Positions 25,109 to 34,825 of a stretch of DNA of 64,000 nucleotides are shown one piece after another. The DNA is from Taibaiella sp. KBW10. Lineage in GTDB: Bacteria > Bacteroidota > Bacteroidia > Chitinophagales > Chitinophagaceae. The stretch's first letter is position 1; each line of letters opens with the position of its first letter. The stretch spans positions 85,216 to 149,215 of the forward strand of contig NZ_QAJI01000003.1 in assembly GCF_003852495.1 (NCBI RefSeq), written 5' to 3'. The position numbers and the translations under genes are program-made. Below the pieces are notes generated by a model. That model did no database searches. It was not told where the DNA came from and saw nothing but the letters and a program-made list of their open reading frames with translations.

Positions 25109-26878
25109 ATGTATCGTTCTCATCATTGCGGCGAATTGCGCGCGGAACATATCAATCAGGAAATAAGCCTAAGTGGCTGGGTACAGACCATCAGAAAGTT
25201 CGGAAGCATCACTTTTGTGGATTTGCGTGACCGCTATGGCATCACACAATTATTGTTCAACGAAGCCCTAACGGCCTTGCTGGACAGCAATCCTTTGGGA
25301 CGTGAGTTTGTGATCCAGGCAAAGGGTAAAGTGATTGAACGCAGCAGCAAAAATCCGAAAATGCCTACCGGCGATATTGAAATAGCGGTATCGGAATATA
25401 CCATCCTGAACAAATCGGCAGTACCTCCTTTTACGATTGAAGAAGAAACGGATGGTGGTGATGAACTGCGCATGAAATACCGTTATCTGGATCTGCGTCG
25501 CCCTACCCTAAAACGCAATATGGAACTGCGCTACCAGGTAAACCGTGCCGCCCGCAATTATTTGCATGAGCAAGGATTTATGGATATTGAAACGCCGTTC
25601 TTAATCAAATCCACGCCCGAAGGAGCCCGCGATTTTGTGGTGCCTTCGCGTATGAATGAGGGACAGTTTTATGCCTTACCCCAAAGCCCGCAGACGTTTA
25701 AACAATTGTTGATGGTGAGCGGCTATGACCGTTATTACCAGATTGTAAAATGTTTCCGTGATGAGGATCTGCGTGCCGACCGTCAACCGGAATTTACACA
25801 GATCGACTGTGAAATGAGCTTTGTAGAACAGGAAGATATTTTACAAAACTTTGAAGGTATGTTCAAGCACATTTTCAAGGAAATAAAAGGTTTGAATCTC
25901 CCGGATGCTTTTCCGCGGATGACTTGGCATGAAGCAATGTGGCATTATGGAAATGACAAACCGGATGTCCGTTTTGGCATGAAGGTGCAAAACCTTAAAG
26001 TAAACAATACGGTGCATTGTGCCGCCTTGAATGGTGTTGATTTTAAAGTAACCAATGAAGCGGAAACCATTCTGGCGATCAGTGTACCCAATGGTTCGGA
26101 ATATACCCGTAAACAAACAGATGAATTAACGGAATGGATCAAACGCCCGCAAATCGGCATGACCGGACTCTTGTTCATTAAATGCAATACAGACGGCACC
26201 TTCAAAAGCAGTGTAGATAAGTTTTTTGATGAAGCCAAACAAAAAGAGATTGCCGATACTTGTGGTGCGCAAGCCGGGGATATTATCCTGATCCTGGCCG
26301 GCGGGGAAGATAAAACCCGCAGTGCTATAGCAAATTTAAGATTGGAAATGGGTCAGCGTTTAGGCTTACGTAACCCGGAAGTTTTCGCGCCTTTATGGGT
26401 TCTGGATTTCCCATTGTTTGAGCATAATGAAGAAGATAACCGCTGGTATGCCAAACACCATCCGTTTACCGCACCCAAACCGGAGCATATTGCTTTGATG
26501 GATGATCCTTCCCGTTTTGGAGAGATCAATGCCAATGCTTACGATATCGTACTGAATGGTACAGAGATCGGCGGTGGTTCTATCCGTATCTACCAAAGGG
26601 AGCTGCAGGAAAAAATGTTTGCCGCTTTGGGCATGAGTAAAGAAGAAGCACAGGAACAATTCGGTTTCTTATTAGGTGCCTTTGAATATGGTGCGCCGCC
26701 ACATGGTGGTTTAGCTTTTGGCTTTGACCGTTTATGCGCTTTACTAGGTGGTGAAGAGAGTATTCGTGACTTTATTGCATTCCCCAAAAACAATGCCGGT
26801 CGTGATGTAATGCTGGATGCGCCCGCAGCTATTGAACAAAAGCAATTGGATGAGCTGAAATTAAAAATAAGTTTATAG
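25109..26878 (+). CDS. aspS: Aspartyl-tRNA synthetase
   Basis: A 589-residue class IIb synthetase of bacterial type: an N-terminal OB fold (about 1-105), the class II catalytic domain with motif 2 around [19 protein letters not shown], a GAD insertion domain (about 285-420), and motif 3 GLAFGFDRL near 540. Full length. It ends 13 nt before a 36-bp palindromic terminator. Confidence 0.98.
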   Translation: MYRSHHCGELRAEHINQEISLSGWVQTIRKFGSITFVDLRDRYGITQLLFNEALTALLDSNPLGREFVIQAKGKVIERSSKNPKMPTGDIEIAVSEYTILNKSAVPPFTIEEETDGGDELRMKYRYLDLRRPTLKRNMELRYQVNRAARNYLHEQGFMDIETPFLIKSTPEGARDFVVPSRMNEGQFYALPQSPQTFKQLLMVSGYDRYYQIVKCFRDEDLRADRQPEFTQIDCEMSFVEQEDILQNFEGMFKHIFKEIKGLNLPDAFPRMTWHEAMWHYGNDKPDVRFGMKVQNLKVNNTVHCAALNGVDFKVTNEAETILAISVPNGSEYTRKQTDELTEWIKRPQIGMTGLLFIKCNTDGTFKSSVDKFFDEAKQKEIADTCGAQAGDIILILAGGEDKTRSAIANLRLEMGQRLGLRNPEVFAPLWVLDFPLFEHNEEDNRWYAKHHPFTAPKPEHIALMDDPSRFGEINANAYDIVLNGTEIGGGSIRIYQRELQEKMFAALGMSKEEAQEQFGFLLGAFEYGAPPHGGLAFGFDRLCALLGGEESIRDFIAFPKNNAGRDVMLDAPAAIEQKQLDELKLKISL

Positions 26879-26890
26879 AGAAGCATTGAA

Positions 26891-26926
26891 TATATTTAAG
26901 ACAAAGGCGCCTTTGTCTTAAATATA
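26891..26926. terminator. Loopless 36-bp perfect palindrome, bidirectional terminator
   Basis: Positions 26891-26926 are fully self-complementary about GGCGCC, between the convergent genes aspS and the T9SS-sorted hydrolase. Confidence 0.8.
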
Positions 26927-26938
26927 AAAACAGTCATC

Positions 26939-29905
26939 CTATTTTCGGATCAATTTCTGCATTTTCTCCTGTGTGCCTATTGTAATCTTTAACAGGTAAA
27001 TACCTGCAGGAAGATCAGCACCCGGTACCTCTGCCTGTAATTGTACCTTTTGCTTTTTCCATATTTTTCTTCCGTTCACATCATAAAGTTCCAGGTTTGC
27101 ATCCAGTTCTGTTAGGGGTAATTCTACAGTCCAGTTTGCAGTGCTGGGATTGGGATAGACAGAGACAGCCATTGCAGCCGGATTTAGGTCAGGGATTATC
27201 CCTCTTATACCATAATACTCATTGTATTCGTTAATGGTAAACCACACATTTTTTGACATATAGGACTCCCCACAACTATTTTGTGTTTTGATCCAAACGG
27301 CTCTGTAATCGCTTAGCTCCGGTTTGTACACGTTATAACTCGTTTGAGAGGCGCTATAATTTGTTCCATCCAGGCTCCATCGTACACTGGTTATATAAGG
27401 GCTGTTCGGTTTTACAGTCAGTATTTTCCCTTTTGTATATCCATTGGGGTGCAGGATATTTTCATCCGATACACTAAAGCTATAACCCGAACCTGCGGCA
27501 AAATCAAATTGTTCTACGATATCTGCCCCACAAGGATTATGAATTGTTGCCTTTACATAAGCCGGAGCATCATTGATTGCCTTGATAGTAATACTATAAC
27601 TATTGGAACTCATCATTTGCACCGCGACATCCCGGTAGTCCCAGGTAACCGTGGCACCGGCCGGAATCGCATAATTATGATAAAAGGTCCGGGTACTGCC
27701 AATACATAAAGGTGTATTGACGTCATTCATTACCAGAAGGGTATTCTTGCAGATGTTCGGGCATCCTGGTTGGCCTCTCTCAATTTCTGCGGTGATCCAT
27801 TTTGCCGAAGTTTCTGTCAGGGAGACATGGTCTTCATTTACCTTTGCCGTAAAATAATTATTAAAAGGAATCTCGTTATTGCATACAAGATTACGGTTAT
27901 TAAAGGCATTTGCCCAGTTAAAATTGGTCTGGTTAAAAGCCAAAGCACTGACCGAAGGTATAAAGCAATGTGTTTCCTGCAATACATTTGTAAAGGTTCC
28001 GATATTCATGCCAGCTGCTGTTTCCTTGATTTCATCCCGTAGAATAGCACCGGTGGTATACGTTCCGCCGGAGACGACATCCATAGAGCCCCTGCTGTTA
28101 TTGTTGTTTATATTTTCAGAAACAGAATAGGATGGATTAAAAATGCTTACAAAACCACCTACCCTGTAAAAAGGATTAATGCTGCTTCCGTAAACCGGCA
28201 TTGAGGATGCTTTTACATTGATCACCTTTATAAAACCGCCTGCATATACATTGAATATTTCCACGCCTTCCGTTCCGGTCTTCTTTCCGAGAGCCGTACC
28301 ATTGATCAGGGATACCTTACGCAGATTGACCGGCCAACCGTTGCTCCCGGAAATACCGTTATTGACGAGGTAATTGTTATAGTACTGCGTATGAAAGACA
28401 GCCGTACCGTTAGCACCATCCGTTTGTTCAATCAACAGCTGTCTGGCTGCTTTGGAGCGCAACTGATTATTGTAAGAATCTTTTGCGCCTTTCTTATTCA
28501 GCCCGTAGCCCATGGCATAGATGGATTTTTGCAAAGACAAGGGAATATTTGCTCCTTTATGCGGACTGTCAAAGCTCACATACAGGCGTGTATTATGATT
28601 CAGTCCATATTTTTCCATGTAAGCCAAACCATACCGGGCAATCTGCCCGCCCATGCTCGGGCCTACCACAACTATCTTTTCATTGCTTGACGATTGGCTA
28701 AGCCCGGCATTAACCAGTTGGATCAGCTTTACCAATACCATCGCATTCCGCTCTATATAATCGGCACCTCCATCTCTGTCTGCCCCGGATTCGGCCGTTT
28801 TATAATTAGGGAAATTAAGTACAATCACATCATATCCTTTTTTCCGCAACTCATCTCCCAGATGTTTATTGTTCCCATATTGAAGCAGGTCCCAAATCCC
28901 TTTTATCTTCTTATCACCCTTATATCTTTCCAGAATCCAGCGACCGTCTCCCGGATCAAAGCCATCGATTATTATGATCGGTTTTTTGATACTTTTGTCA
29001 CAAGATCCCCAGGAATTATTTTGTTGATGATAAAAAATTTTATACTCCCCTTTACCCTGAGTAGCTGTTGCTTCATCATATCCTTTGAACGTAAGGTTTG
29101 TACCGGACCAAATGATCCCGTCATCATAACAGGGATCATTAAAAAAGGCGCTTAGCATGGCCACGTTTCCATTATGCCAGACTACGGGATATGTCCCGGG
29201 CAGCAGAATGCCCCCTTTTGATATTTTTATGGAGCCCTTGATCAGCGAATCGGTGATGCCGCTAATATCCAGCGATAATTCCTGCCCCGGATCTATCCGG
29301 ATTTTATGGCCGGTTTCGGCCAGTGTAATCTCCATATAATCCAAATGATCAGCCGTATTATCCAGCGCAACATCAGGATCAAGGTAAAACTTAACCTGAC
29401 TACCTTTGAGTTCCTGACTGGAAATGAGTGGCAGGGTTGTCCTGTGGTTCAGATAGGGGTTACCGATGCCATCGTACAAGAGGCTATCATCACCATAGAC
29501 GATAGCACCATTTTTCAGGGCATTGGTATCCATACTATTAAAACGGTAATCAATATAGCCGAGTGTAATCCCCTTGTCACTCTGTTCATTTTCGAGGATA
29601 CGCTGTTTCATCGCATCGGCTGTCATCATAATAGCATTCCTGTCGTAAGTGGCTAGCTCCAGTTCATACCAGGCTTGTTCCGTATAGGCATAGTCTATAA
29701 GATCTGGTAATCTTCCAAGGGACAGGTCAGCCCAGGGAAATACCCGGTCATATAAGACGCCCGAAGGGATACGCGTCTTATCCAAATGCAGGAACAGGCT
29801 GTCCTGGGTTTCAATATAGGTCTTTGTTTCCGGCAGCTCATCCTGCTGCGCATGGAGGAGGAGACTACTACCAAATAATGCTAAGAAAGATAAAATTCTT
29901 TTCAT
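26939..29905 (-). CDS. T9SS-exported alpha/beta-hydrolase-like protein
   Basis: A 988-residue secreted protein: signal peptide (1-19), an N-terminal beta-rich region, an alpha/beta-hydrolase-like domain of lipase/PGAP1 type (about 300-480) with the nucleophile motif GPSMG (S417) after an IIIDGFDPGDGRW segment, a region rich in Asn and Gly, Ig/PKD-like modules (about 720-890), and a C-terminal type IX sorting domain (last 80 residues; YPNPSTANWTVELP ... YLLKI). It is probably exported through the T9SS and attached to or released from the cell surface; an esterase or lipase activity is inferred from GxSxG only. No signal peptide cleavage lipobox. Confidence 0.8.
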   Translation of the reverse strand: MKRILSFLALFGSSLLLHAQQDELPETKTYIETQDSLFLHLDKTRIPSGVLYDRVFPWADLSLGRLPDLIDYAYTEQAWYELELATYDRNAIMMTADAMKQRILENEQSDKGITLGYIDYRFNSMDTNALKNGAIVYGDDSLLYDGIGNPYLNHRTTLPLISSQELKGSQVKFYLDPDVALDNTADHLDYMEITLAETGHKIRIDPGQELSLDISGITDSLIKGSIKISKGGILLPGTYPVVWHNGNVAMLSAFFNDPCYDDGIIWSGTNLTFKGYDEATATQGKGEYKIFYHQQNNSWGSCDKSIKKPIIIIDGFDPGDGRWILERYKGDKKIKGIWDLLQYGNNKHLGDELRKKGYDVIVLNFPNYKTAESGADRDGGADYIERNAMVLVKLIQLVNAGLSQSSSNEKIVVVGPSMGGQIARYGLAYMEKYGLNHNTRLYVSFDSPHKGANIPLSLQKSIYAMGYGLNKKGAKDSYNNQLRSKAARQLLIEQTDGANGTAVFHTQYYNNYLVNNGISGSNGWPVNLRKVSLINGTALGKKTGTEGVEIFNVYAGGFIKVINVKASSMPVYGSSINPFYRVGGFVSIFNPSYSVSENINNNNSRGSMDVVSGGTYTTGAILRDEIKETAAGMNIGTFTNVLQETHCFIPSVSALAFNQTNFNWANAFNNRNLVCNNEIPFNNYFTAKVNEDHVSLTETSAKWITAEIERGQPGCPNICKNTLLVMNDVNTPLCIGSTRTFYHNYAIPAGATVTWDYRDVAVQMMSSNSYSITIKAINDAPAYVKATIHNPCGADIVEQFDFAAGSGYSFSVSDENILHPNGYTKGKILTVKPNSPYITSVRWSLDGTNYSASQTSYNVYKPELSDYRAVWIKTQNSCGESYMSKNVWFTINEYNEYYGIRGIIPDLNPAAMAVSVYPNPSTANWTVELPLTELDANLELYDVNGRKIWKKQKVQLQAEVPGADLPAGIYLLKITIGTQEKMQKLIRK

Positions 29906-30141
29906 ACAGATTTGTTATGGGGCTAATTAATAAAAGAGTAATCATGTGGGGTGAACCAGGCTTTTGATTTGTGGCTGATAGCGGATGTACCTGTCTTTGT
30001 ATTGCTAGTGATCCCGGGAGGATTACAGTGCGTACACAAAACCTTCAATACTCATCTGGTAAACCTTGGGCTTATCCTGAGGAAATATGTTACTGACGTT
30101 CCACTACCTAAAATCTGATTATGTTTGATGCCTAAATAAGG
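29906..30141. other. Intergenic region without recognised features
   Basis: 236 bp between two minus-strand genes. I see no open frame worth calling, no terminator with a T-run and no clear promoter element. Confidence 0.5.
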
Positions 30142-30681
30142 CTAATTGGTGGGTATAATTGAAAACCGGCCATTGGTTACGTGCAATATAGTATCGGACC
30201 AGATAATACCACCCAAAACAGCAGGATCGGAATGGTATAACTGCACGTCAAATTCAAAAGTGCCGGTTAACCGTTGCTCCGTTCTTTCTGTAAAAATGAT
30301 GCTTCCCGTTTGGTTTGCTTTCATTTTGTAAAAATCATCTTGCCGTATAAAATCTTTTATCCTTATTGAGGCGGAAACATCATTCAATAATAGCGTATCC
30401 CGGAGCGGCATATGATTTCCGGAAAATGAAAATTGAAACATTCCTGTGGCGTTTTGATTTTTTAAACTCAAGGCATAGATTTGGTAACCTAGGCTTCCGC
30501 TTTGGTTGCCGGCACCGAGCGTATAGGCAGAGCCCACAAACAGACTCCCTTTGGTTTCATCCTGTGGATATTCATAACGCTGGCCATTAGCCTCAAATGA
30601 AAAATACTCCGATGACTGTTTCTTTTTATTACAGGCCGTTAGTGATAAAATTCCAAGCCCTACTATATAAACCCAGTTCAT
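30142..30681 (-). CDS. Hypothetical lipoprotein
   Basis: A 179-residue protein with a lipoprotein signal peptide ending in the lipobox LTAC (C17). The mature part begins with a Lys-rich tether and then beta strands; the ending FDVQLYHSDPAVLGGIIWSDTILHVTNGRFSI is reminiscent of small periplasmic or surface beta-sandwich proteins of Bacteroidota (DUF6252-like), but I cannot assign a family with confidence. Single gene upstream of the T9SS hydrolase on the same strand. Confidence 0.65.
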   Translation of the reverse strand: MNWVYIVGLGILSLTACNKKKQSSEYFSFEANGQRYEYPQDETKGSLFVGSAYTLGAGNQSGSLGYQIYALSLKNQNATGMFQFSFSGNHMPLRDTLLLNDVSASIRIKDFIRQDDFYKMKANQTGSIIFTERTEQRLTGTFEFDVQLYHSDPAVLGGIIWSDTILHVTNGRFSIIPTN

Positions 30682-30953
30682 ATAAAATAGTTTTATTGTC
30701 GTTAAATATACAAATAAAGATAAAAAAATATATACACTTTATTTTACTAAATTATGAATTAATAACTCCTACAAATCTATATAATTGACAATCTGATGTT
30801 TGTGCTTTTTGTTGCCAGAACAAGGCTTAAAGGAGAATCCATGAAGCGGATAGAAAAACAGGAAAAGAAGACTTTACATTTGCTTTTGAGAAGGTGCTCG
30901 TAGCACAAATGAACCCTATGGGTCTTCCTGTATTGATTAAAGGTATGGCCGCC
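30682..30953. other. Intergenic region with a short start-less open frame
   Basis: This 272-bp gap contains a plus-strand frame open from about 30831 to 31008 (about 58 codons, no suitable start) whose translation looks protein-like (GKEDFTFAFEKVLVAQMNP and onward). It runs into the 3' end of the antisense NUDIX gene. It may be the relic of a degraded gene or a coincidence. Confidence 0.25.
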
Positions 30954-31385
30954 TCAAAAAGGGTGTTTGCACAACATTTTCCCCACCACTTTATCGATCG
31001 GAAGGCTTAATGTTTCCATAAGCTTTTCTTCTATTGGGTAAAACTTGAGTGTTCCGGTATCTGAGGCTTCCGGAATATATTGCCCAGCTACTAGTGTGAC
31101 CAGATAGTAGATGCTGATGATCTGTGTATCATCTATGATAGATTTCTGAAAAAAGTCAGTGGTGTAAAAATGGGTACAGTCTTTTATGTTCAAGCCCAGT
31201 TCTTCTTCGAATTCCCGACGCAGACAATCTATAGTGCCTTCTCCATATTCCATACCGCCACCGGGAAATTTCACAAAACGATGCGCGCCATATTGCTCTT
31301 CGCTCAACAGCACTTCACCCTGAGCATTGATCACGATGCCATAAACCCGTACGTTAAAGTCTTTACCCATAATGCTCTGTTTCAA
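30954..31385 (-). CDS. NUDIX hydrolase
   Basis: A 143-residue pyrophosphohydrolase with a complete Nudix box, G-x5-E-x7-REFEEELGL, at about 43-65. The family hydrolyses nucleoside diphosphates linked to another moiety; the substrate cannot be named. The start could be ATG 31385 or ATG 31370. With 31385 the gap to the upstream YARHG gene is 2 nt, so the two are probably translated from one mRNA with the DUF2306 gene before them. Confidence 0.88.
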   Translation of the reverse strand: MKQSIMGKDFNVRVYGIVINAQGEVLLSEEQYGAHRFVKFPGGGMEYGEGTIDCLRREFEEELGLNIKDCTHFYTTDFFQKSIIDDTQIISIYYLVTLVAGQYIPEASDTGTLKFYPIEEKLMETLSLPIDKVVGKMLCKHPF

Positions 31386-31387
31386 AA

Positions 31388-32269
31388 CTAACGACCAAAA
31401 GTATCATAATTATCTTCTGCATATTTTTCAAAGCGTTTCAACAGCGCTACATTATCTTTTTCTACCGGCGACAGTACTGCATCTACATTACTGCTTACGG
31501 GTATGTACCAGTCTACCTGGTCAAAGAACTGGCGTACGCCTTTCTTCTTAAAGGAATAGCCATGACGGGCGTAGACCGTATTGCGAATGATCTCCAGATC
31601 GAGTTTTTTCAAATTCTTCAATTGCGCCTCGGTTAGGGCTTGCTTGGAGGCATTGATCTGATACACTTTTTCAGAGGCCGCACGATAATATTGATTCACG
31701 ATCGTATCGGTACTACCATCTTCATTTTTGTAAAATTCATTCTTTGTTTTACTGTTTTCGTAATCTACATATTCCCAGTCTTTAGGTAGCATGAGATTGG
31801 CATTATAAACAAAGGGCTTTTTACTCAAAACAAATTTTTTCTTCGGCCCTTTTACGTTTTGATCATAGCTTTCCCAGGTGCCCACCAGGCTATCGCCTTG
31901 GATGTAGAAATCAAAGCGGCCATCATGTTTATCATCGCCAGGCTCATCCATCACAAAAGTATATTTCGTTCCCGAAACCGTAAGCTTACCGCTCATCGGA
32001 CGATTATTCCCCTTTACCACACTCCTGCCCTGCGCACCTTTGGCTGTAATTTGCGTAATCATAATATTGATCTTTGCCGACTCGATATATTCATCATTAT
32101 CTTGTACGGCATCTTCAAAATTGCCGATATAATTTCCATAGAGTTCGGTATGCAGTTCCGGTTCCACCACCTCTTTTGCAGGGGCATCAACTTGCTGCTG
32201 CGTTTCCTTGTTATTGTTACAAGCACTCAGGAGGCTTAAGCAGACAATTGCGGTAATTATTGATTTCAT
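31388..32269 (-). CDS. YARHG domain lipoprotein
   Basis: A 293-residue lipoprotein (lipobox LLSAC, C16). The C-terminal 80 residues are a YARHG domain with the signature TVYARHGYSF and the terminal segment FDQVDWYIP, a domain of unknown function found in extracellular proteins. The middle part is beta-rich. It follows a DUF2306 gene by 32 nt and precedes a NUDIX gene by 2 nt on the minus strand. Confidence 0.85.
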   Translation of the reverse strand: MKSIITAIVCLSLLSACNNNKETQQQVDAPAKEVVEPELHTELYGNYIGNFEDAVQDNDEYIESAKINIMITQITAKGAQGRSVVKGNNRPMSGKLTVSGTKYTFVMDEPGDDKHDGRFDFYIQGDSLVGTWESYDQNVKGPKKKFVLSKKPFVYNANLMLPKDWEYVDYENSKTKNEFYKNEDGSTDTIVNQYYRAASEKVYQINASKQALTEAQLKNLKKLDLEIIRNTVYARHGYSFKKKGVRQFFDQVDWYIPVSSNVDAVLSPVEKDNVALLKRFEKYAEDNYDTFGR

Positions 32270-32301
32270 ATGAAATGATTTAGTGGCCTGTTATAAGTGG
32301 T

Positions 32302-32967
32302 TTACGATCCGGCCAAGTGGACGTTCTGTTTCGCTTTCCGACGTAAAAGTAAATATTCTACCCATAATAAATTGGGTACCCAGCCCAATCCGGAGATAAT
32401 CATATACACATCCATTGGCGCAGGGTGAAACAGCTTGACCAGGATAACCTTCCATAACCGCAAGGTAATCGCAGAAAGTGCCAGGGCGTAACTGCGCATC
32501 ATCAATTGGCGATGTTCCTCATAGGCTTTATTTTTTACGGCTATCCATGCCTTAAGAGTAAAGATAAACCATAAGATGGCTAAAGTGGTGAAGAATAGTT
32601 TTGCGACCCAGCCGCCATTGGCATGTAAGCCTATCACAAAACCGGAGGGCGCTGCAAAAAAGAGTACAGAAACGATATAGATAAAACCCAGTACACGATG
32701 TAGCTTTTTTCTTTGCTTCAATATTGCCCGATTAAATTGTGTAAAACCCGCAGGTAAGCAAAACATGGCGGAACAAACGTGGATGTAGAATATAGGAAGG
32801 TAATACCCGATCTGTGTAACCTCTGTCTGCTTGATTTGCAGGAAAGCCGCTTCCGGGCTAAAAGGGAAATAGCGGAGGGTTATTTCTAACATCAGCACCG
32901 CAAAATATGCCAAAGCCAAAAGCAATGCTACATAGAGATATTTGCCGGATGTTTTCCCTAAACTCAT
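32302..32967 (-). CDS. DUF2306 family membrane protein
   Basis: A 221-residue integral membrane protein with about six helices (for example 11-30, 52-72, 94-113, 121-140, 160-178, 189-207). Conserved-looking histidines (IHVCSA, KKLHRVLGF, YEEHRQLMMRSYAL) fit the DUF2306 family, which resembles cytochrome b561-like bundles; the function is unknown. It is the first gene of a three-gene minus-strand unit. Confidence 0.75.
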   Translation of the reverse strand: MSLGKTSGKYLYVALLLALAYFAVLMLEITLRYFPFSPEAAFLQIKQTEVTQIGYYLPIFYIHVCSAMFCLPAGFTQFNRAILKQRKKLHRVLGFIYIVSVLFFAAPSGFVIGLHANGGWVAKLFFTTLAILWFIFTLKAWIAVKNKAYEEHRQLMMRSYALALSAITLRLWKVILVKLFHPAPMDVYMIISGLGWVPNLLWVEYLLLRRKAKQNVHLAGS

Positions 32968-33120
32968 GCCCCTAAATTAAGAAAATATTTTGCAAGATTG
33001 CCGCCGCATTTATACGGTATAAAAAACCGTAGCAATCACTATGATTTCGGCGCACAAGAAGGTAGCTTTATAGAAAAATAAAAATATATAAAATGATTTC
33101 CCTAAACACAAAAATAAAAA

Positions 33121-34344
33121 ATGATGAAACACAAATCTTTACTCCTCCCGATGGGTTTGCTCTGCTATTTGGCCCAACCCGTTTTGGCACAAAAGGCCGC
33201 CACAGACAGCTGTAGTACCGAACCGCAATATTTTGTAGGCATCTCCAGCCCCAATAGCGATCACAGTGTGTACACCGCTATGCAAAACATATGGTACTCC
33301 AACGAACAAATTTCCTATCTGGCCATCCCCAACTTCAAAACCGTAGCCAACCCGGCTATTCCGCTAAGAGACGGTGAAGGAAAAAGCGGTTTTCTTTTTG
33401 AAGGCAATTTATATCACCAGGCACCTATCATGATGGGGCGTAATCTTAGTAATCATTTATGGCAAACCTCGCGGCTCACGTTTGATTACGGATTCAATAT
33501 CAGGATGGCTAAAGATCCTTCTAATCCGCTTGTGCCGAACAACAACGTTATCGGGTTGACCATCGACAAGATTCTCTGGGATTCGTATACCCGGTTTCAA
33601 CCGCTCAAAAGAAACAGCGCCTATGCTTTCTCTGACTGGAACCGGCTGGAACAAGCCCTCACGACCGTCTCTCTGAACATCACGGCACATCATTTCTCCA
33701 ACGGGCAGCCTCCCGGATTCTTTTTAAGGGATACGATAAACGGGATACCCCAACAAAGAAATAATTATTTGCGTGGCGATTTTTCGACCAATTATCTGCA
33801 GGTAGGTATTACGGCTTCGCACATGACCGCAAAGAGAAGTATTTTTTCGATTAAACTGGCTTATCAGCGGGATGGGAATGTCTTCGGCCCTTTGAGTTTT
33901 TCGGACGAACAGGTCAAGAGTTACGGGCAAGACCGTCTGAAAGGCTTTATTCAATACCGCTTCGTAGGCAGAAAAGTAAATCAGAAGGGCGGCACTACTA
34001 TAATCGCGGCCATTTGTGACAGCTGTAGCCCGCAAAGAACGGTAAGATTACACAGAAGTTACGAACTCCTGGCCCGGCTGGATTATGAGTATATACTTGG
34101 TGATCTGAGCCTGTACCCGCATCAAAAGAAATACCGGTTTAACCCACATTTCTATCTGATGTACACCCGTCAGAAATGGCGTGCCTTAGGGTTTGTGTTC
34201 CACTATTATCATGGCCGTGATTATTCCAATATCCGATACGACTTACCCATTTCTACTTTTATGGCAGGCATCAGCATTAATTTCAATAAATTTAATATCC
34301 CTTTCTCCAATAAACAACGGTTTAGTTTAGTGTCCAAAAAGTAA
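33121..34344 (+). CDS. Outer-membrane protein with HxSNG motif, possible acyl hydrolase
   Basis: A 407-residue protein with a signal peptide (1-23, LAQ end) and alternating beta-strand pattern suggesting a barrel. The segment AHHFSNGQPPG contains H-x-S-N-G, the arrangement of catalytic His and Ser in outer-membrane phospholipase A (PldA) and, in shorter form, PagL. Other PldA landmarks are not evident and the length is larger than PldA, so this is a weak functional hint. It is a single gene followed by a hairpin terminator. ATG 33121 or ATG 33124 may be used. Confidence 0.6.
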   Translation: MMKHKSLLLPMGLLCYLAQPVLAQKAATDSCSTEPQYFVGISSPNSDHSVYTAMQNIWYSNEQISYLAIPNFKTVANPAIPLRDGEGKSGFLFEGNLYHQAPIMMGRNLSNHLWQTSRLTFDYGFNIRMAKDPSNPLVPNNNVIGLTIDKILWDSYTRFQPLKRNSAYAFSDWNRLEQALTTVSLNITAHHFSNGQPPGFFLRDTINGIPQQRNNYLRGDFSTNYLQVGITASHMTAKRSIFSIKLAYQRDGNVFGPLSFSDEQVKSYGQDRLKGFIQYRFVGRKVNQKGGTTIIAAICDSCSPQRTVRLHRSYELLARLDYEYILGDLSLYPHQKKYRFNPHFYLMYTRQKWRALGFVFHYYHGRDYSNIRYDLPISTFMAGISINFNKFNIPFSNKQRFSLVSKK

Positions 34345-34396
34345 TGATATGGCTAATTGCACATCGCCAATTAGCTCTTAAATACACAAAAAACAG

Positions 34397-34434
34397 GCGC
34401 CGGAACCAATGCGTAAAGCGGTTTCGGCGCTTTT
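34397..34434 (+). terminator. Terminator after the HxSNG protein
   Basis: GCGCCGGAACC (34397-34407) pairs with GGTTTCGGCGC (34420-34430), one mismatch, followed by four T residues. Confidence 0.7.
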
Positions 34435-34552
34435 AGGGCTGAAAGTAAGGCAGACAAAGGCCCGAACGAATAAAAACCGCTACAGTACTGCATTGTACAA
34501 CATTATCAACAAGCTGTGCATAAACTAAATCTTTAAAAATTCTGCTAAATAT

Positions 34553-34560
34553 TACCTTTG
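34553..34560 (+). promoter_or_regulatory. -7 promoter element of the nrd operon
   Basis: TACCTTTG matches TAnnTTTG just ahead of the riboswitch, so the aptamer would start close to the 5' end of the transcript. Confidence 0.5.
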
Positions 34561-34567
34561 GAAACCG

Positions 34568-34694
34568 AAAGGTTCATATTGGGTATTAAGCATTCGGTAT
34601 AGAAGATATACAGAAGAAGAGATTGGGGGAATCGTGTGCAATTCACGAGCTGTAGCGCAACTGTGAGTAATTCATCATTACAAGTCAGGCTACC
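34568..34694 (+). ncRNA. Cobalamin riboswitch upstream of class I RNR genes
   Basis: The leader carries the conserved core of the B12 aptamer: GGTT at the 5' side, GGGGGAATCGTG, a GTGCAATTCAC hairpin (P5), GCTGTAGCGCAACTGTGAG, a short GTAAT/ATTAC hairpin (34667-34681) and AAGTCAGGCTACC at the 3' side, whose ACC can pair with the initial GGT. The compact size fits the short Cbl-II-like subtype. It ends 131 nt before the nrdB start. Two further perfect stems follow (34714-34733 and 34746-34766) that could form the expression platform. By analogy with known cases, cobalamin binding should repress the B12-independent reductase. Confidence 0.85.
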
Positions 34695-34713
34695 TATTTT
34701 AATACTATGATTT

Positions 34714-34766
34714 TTGCTTTCGCTAAAAAGCAATGTCTGCCCTTCTTGCGTACACCTGTTACGCAA
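34714..34766 (+). promoter_or_regulatory. Two hairpins between riboswitch and nrdB, possible expression platform
   Basis: TTGCTTT/AAAGCAA (34714-34720 with 34727-34733) and TTGCGTA/TACGCAA (34746-34752 with 34760-34766, loop CACCTGT) are perfect 7-bp stems. Neither has a U-run, so control through translation or a kissing loop (L13-like) is more likely than termination. Confidence 0.45.
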
Positions 34767-34825
34767 ATGGATAGCGTTGCTTTGAACGGAATATTATTAT
34801 TCTTTTAAACAAAAAAGTTATCGCT

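Noticed and set aside
28694-29155. 153-residue plus-strand frame inside the T9SS hydrolase gene
   Set aside because: Antisense shadow; composition is that of a reversed coding strand.
30831-31008. Start-less plus-strand frame with protein-like translation
   Set aside because: No start codon, no recognisable family, and its second half is antisense to the NUDIX gene. Kept only as a remark on the intergenic region.
34545-34766. 73-residue minus-strand frame in the nrd leader
   Set aside because: The region is a cobalamin riboswitch on the other strand; structured RNA explains the conservation-like pattern.
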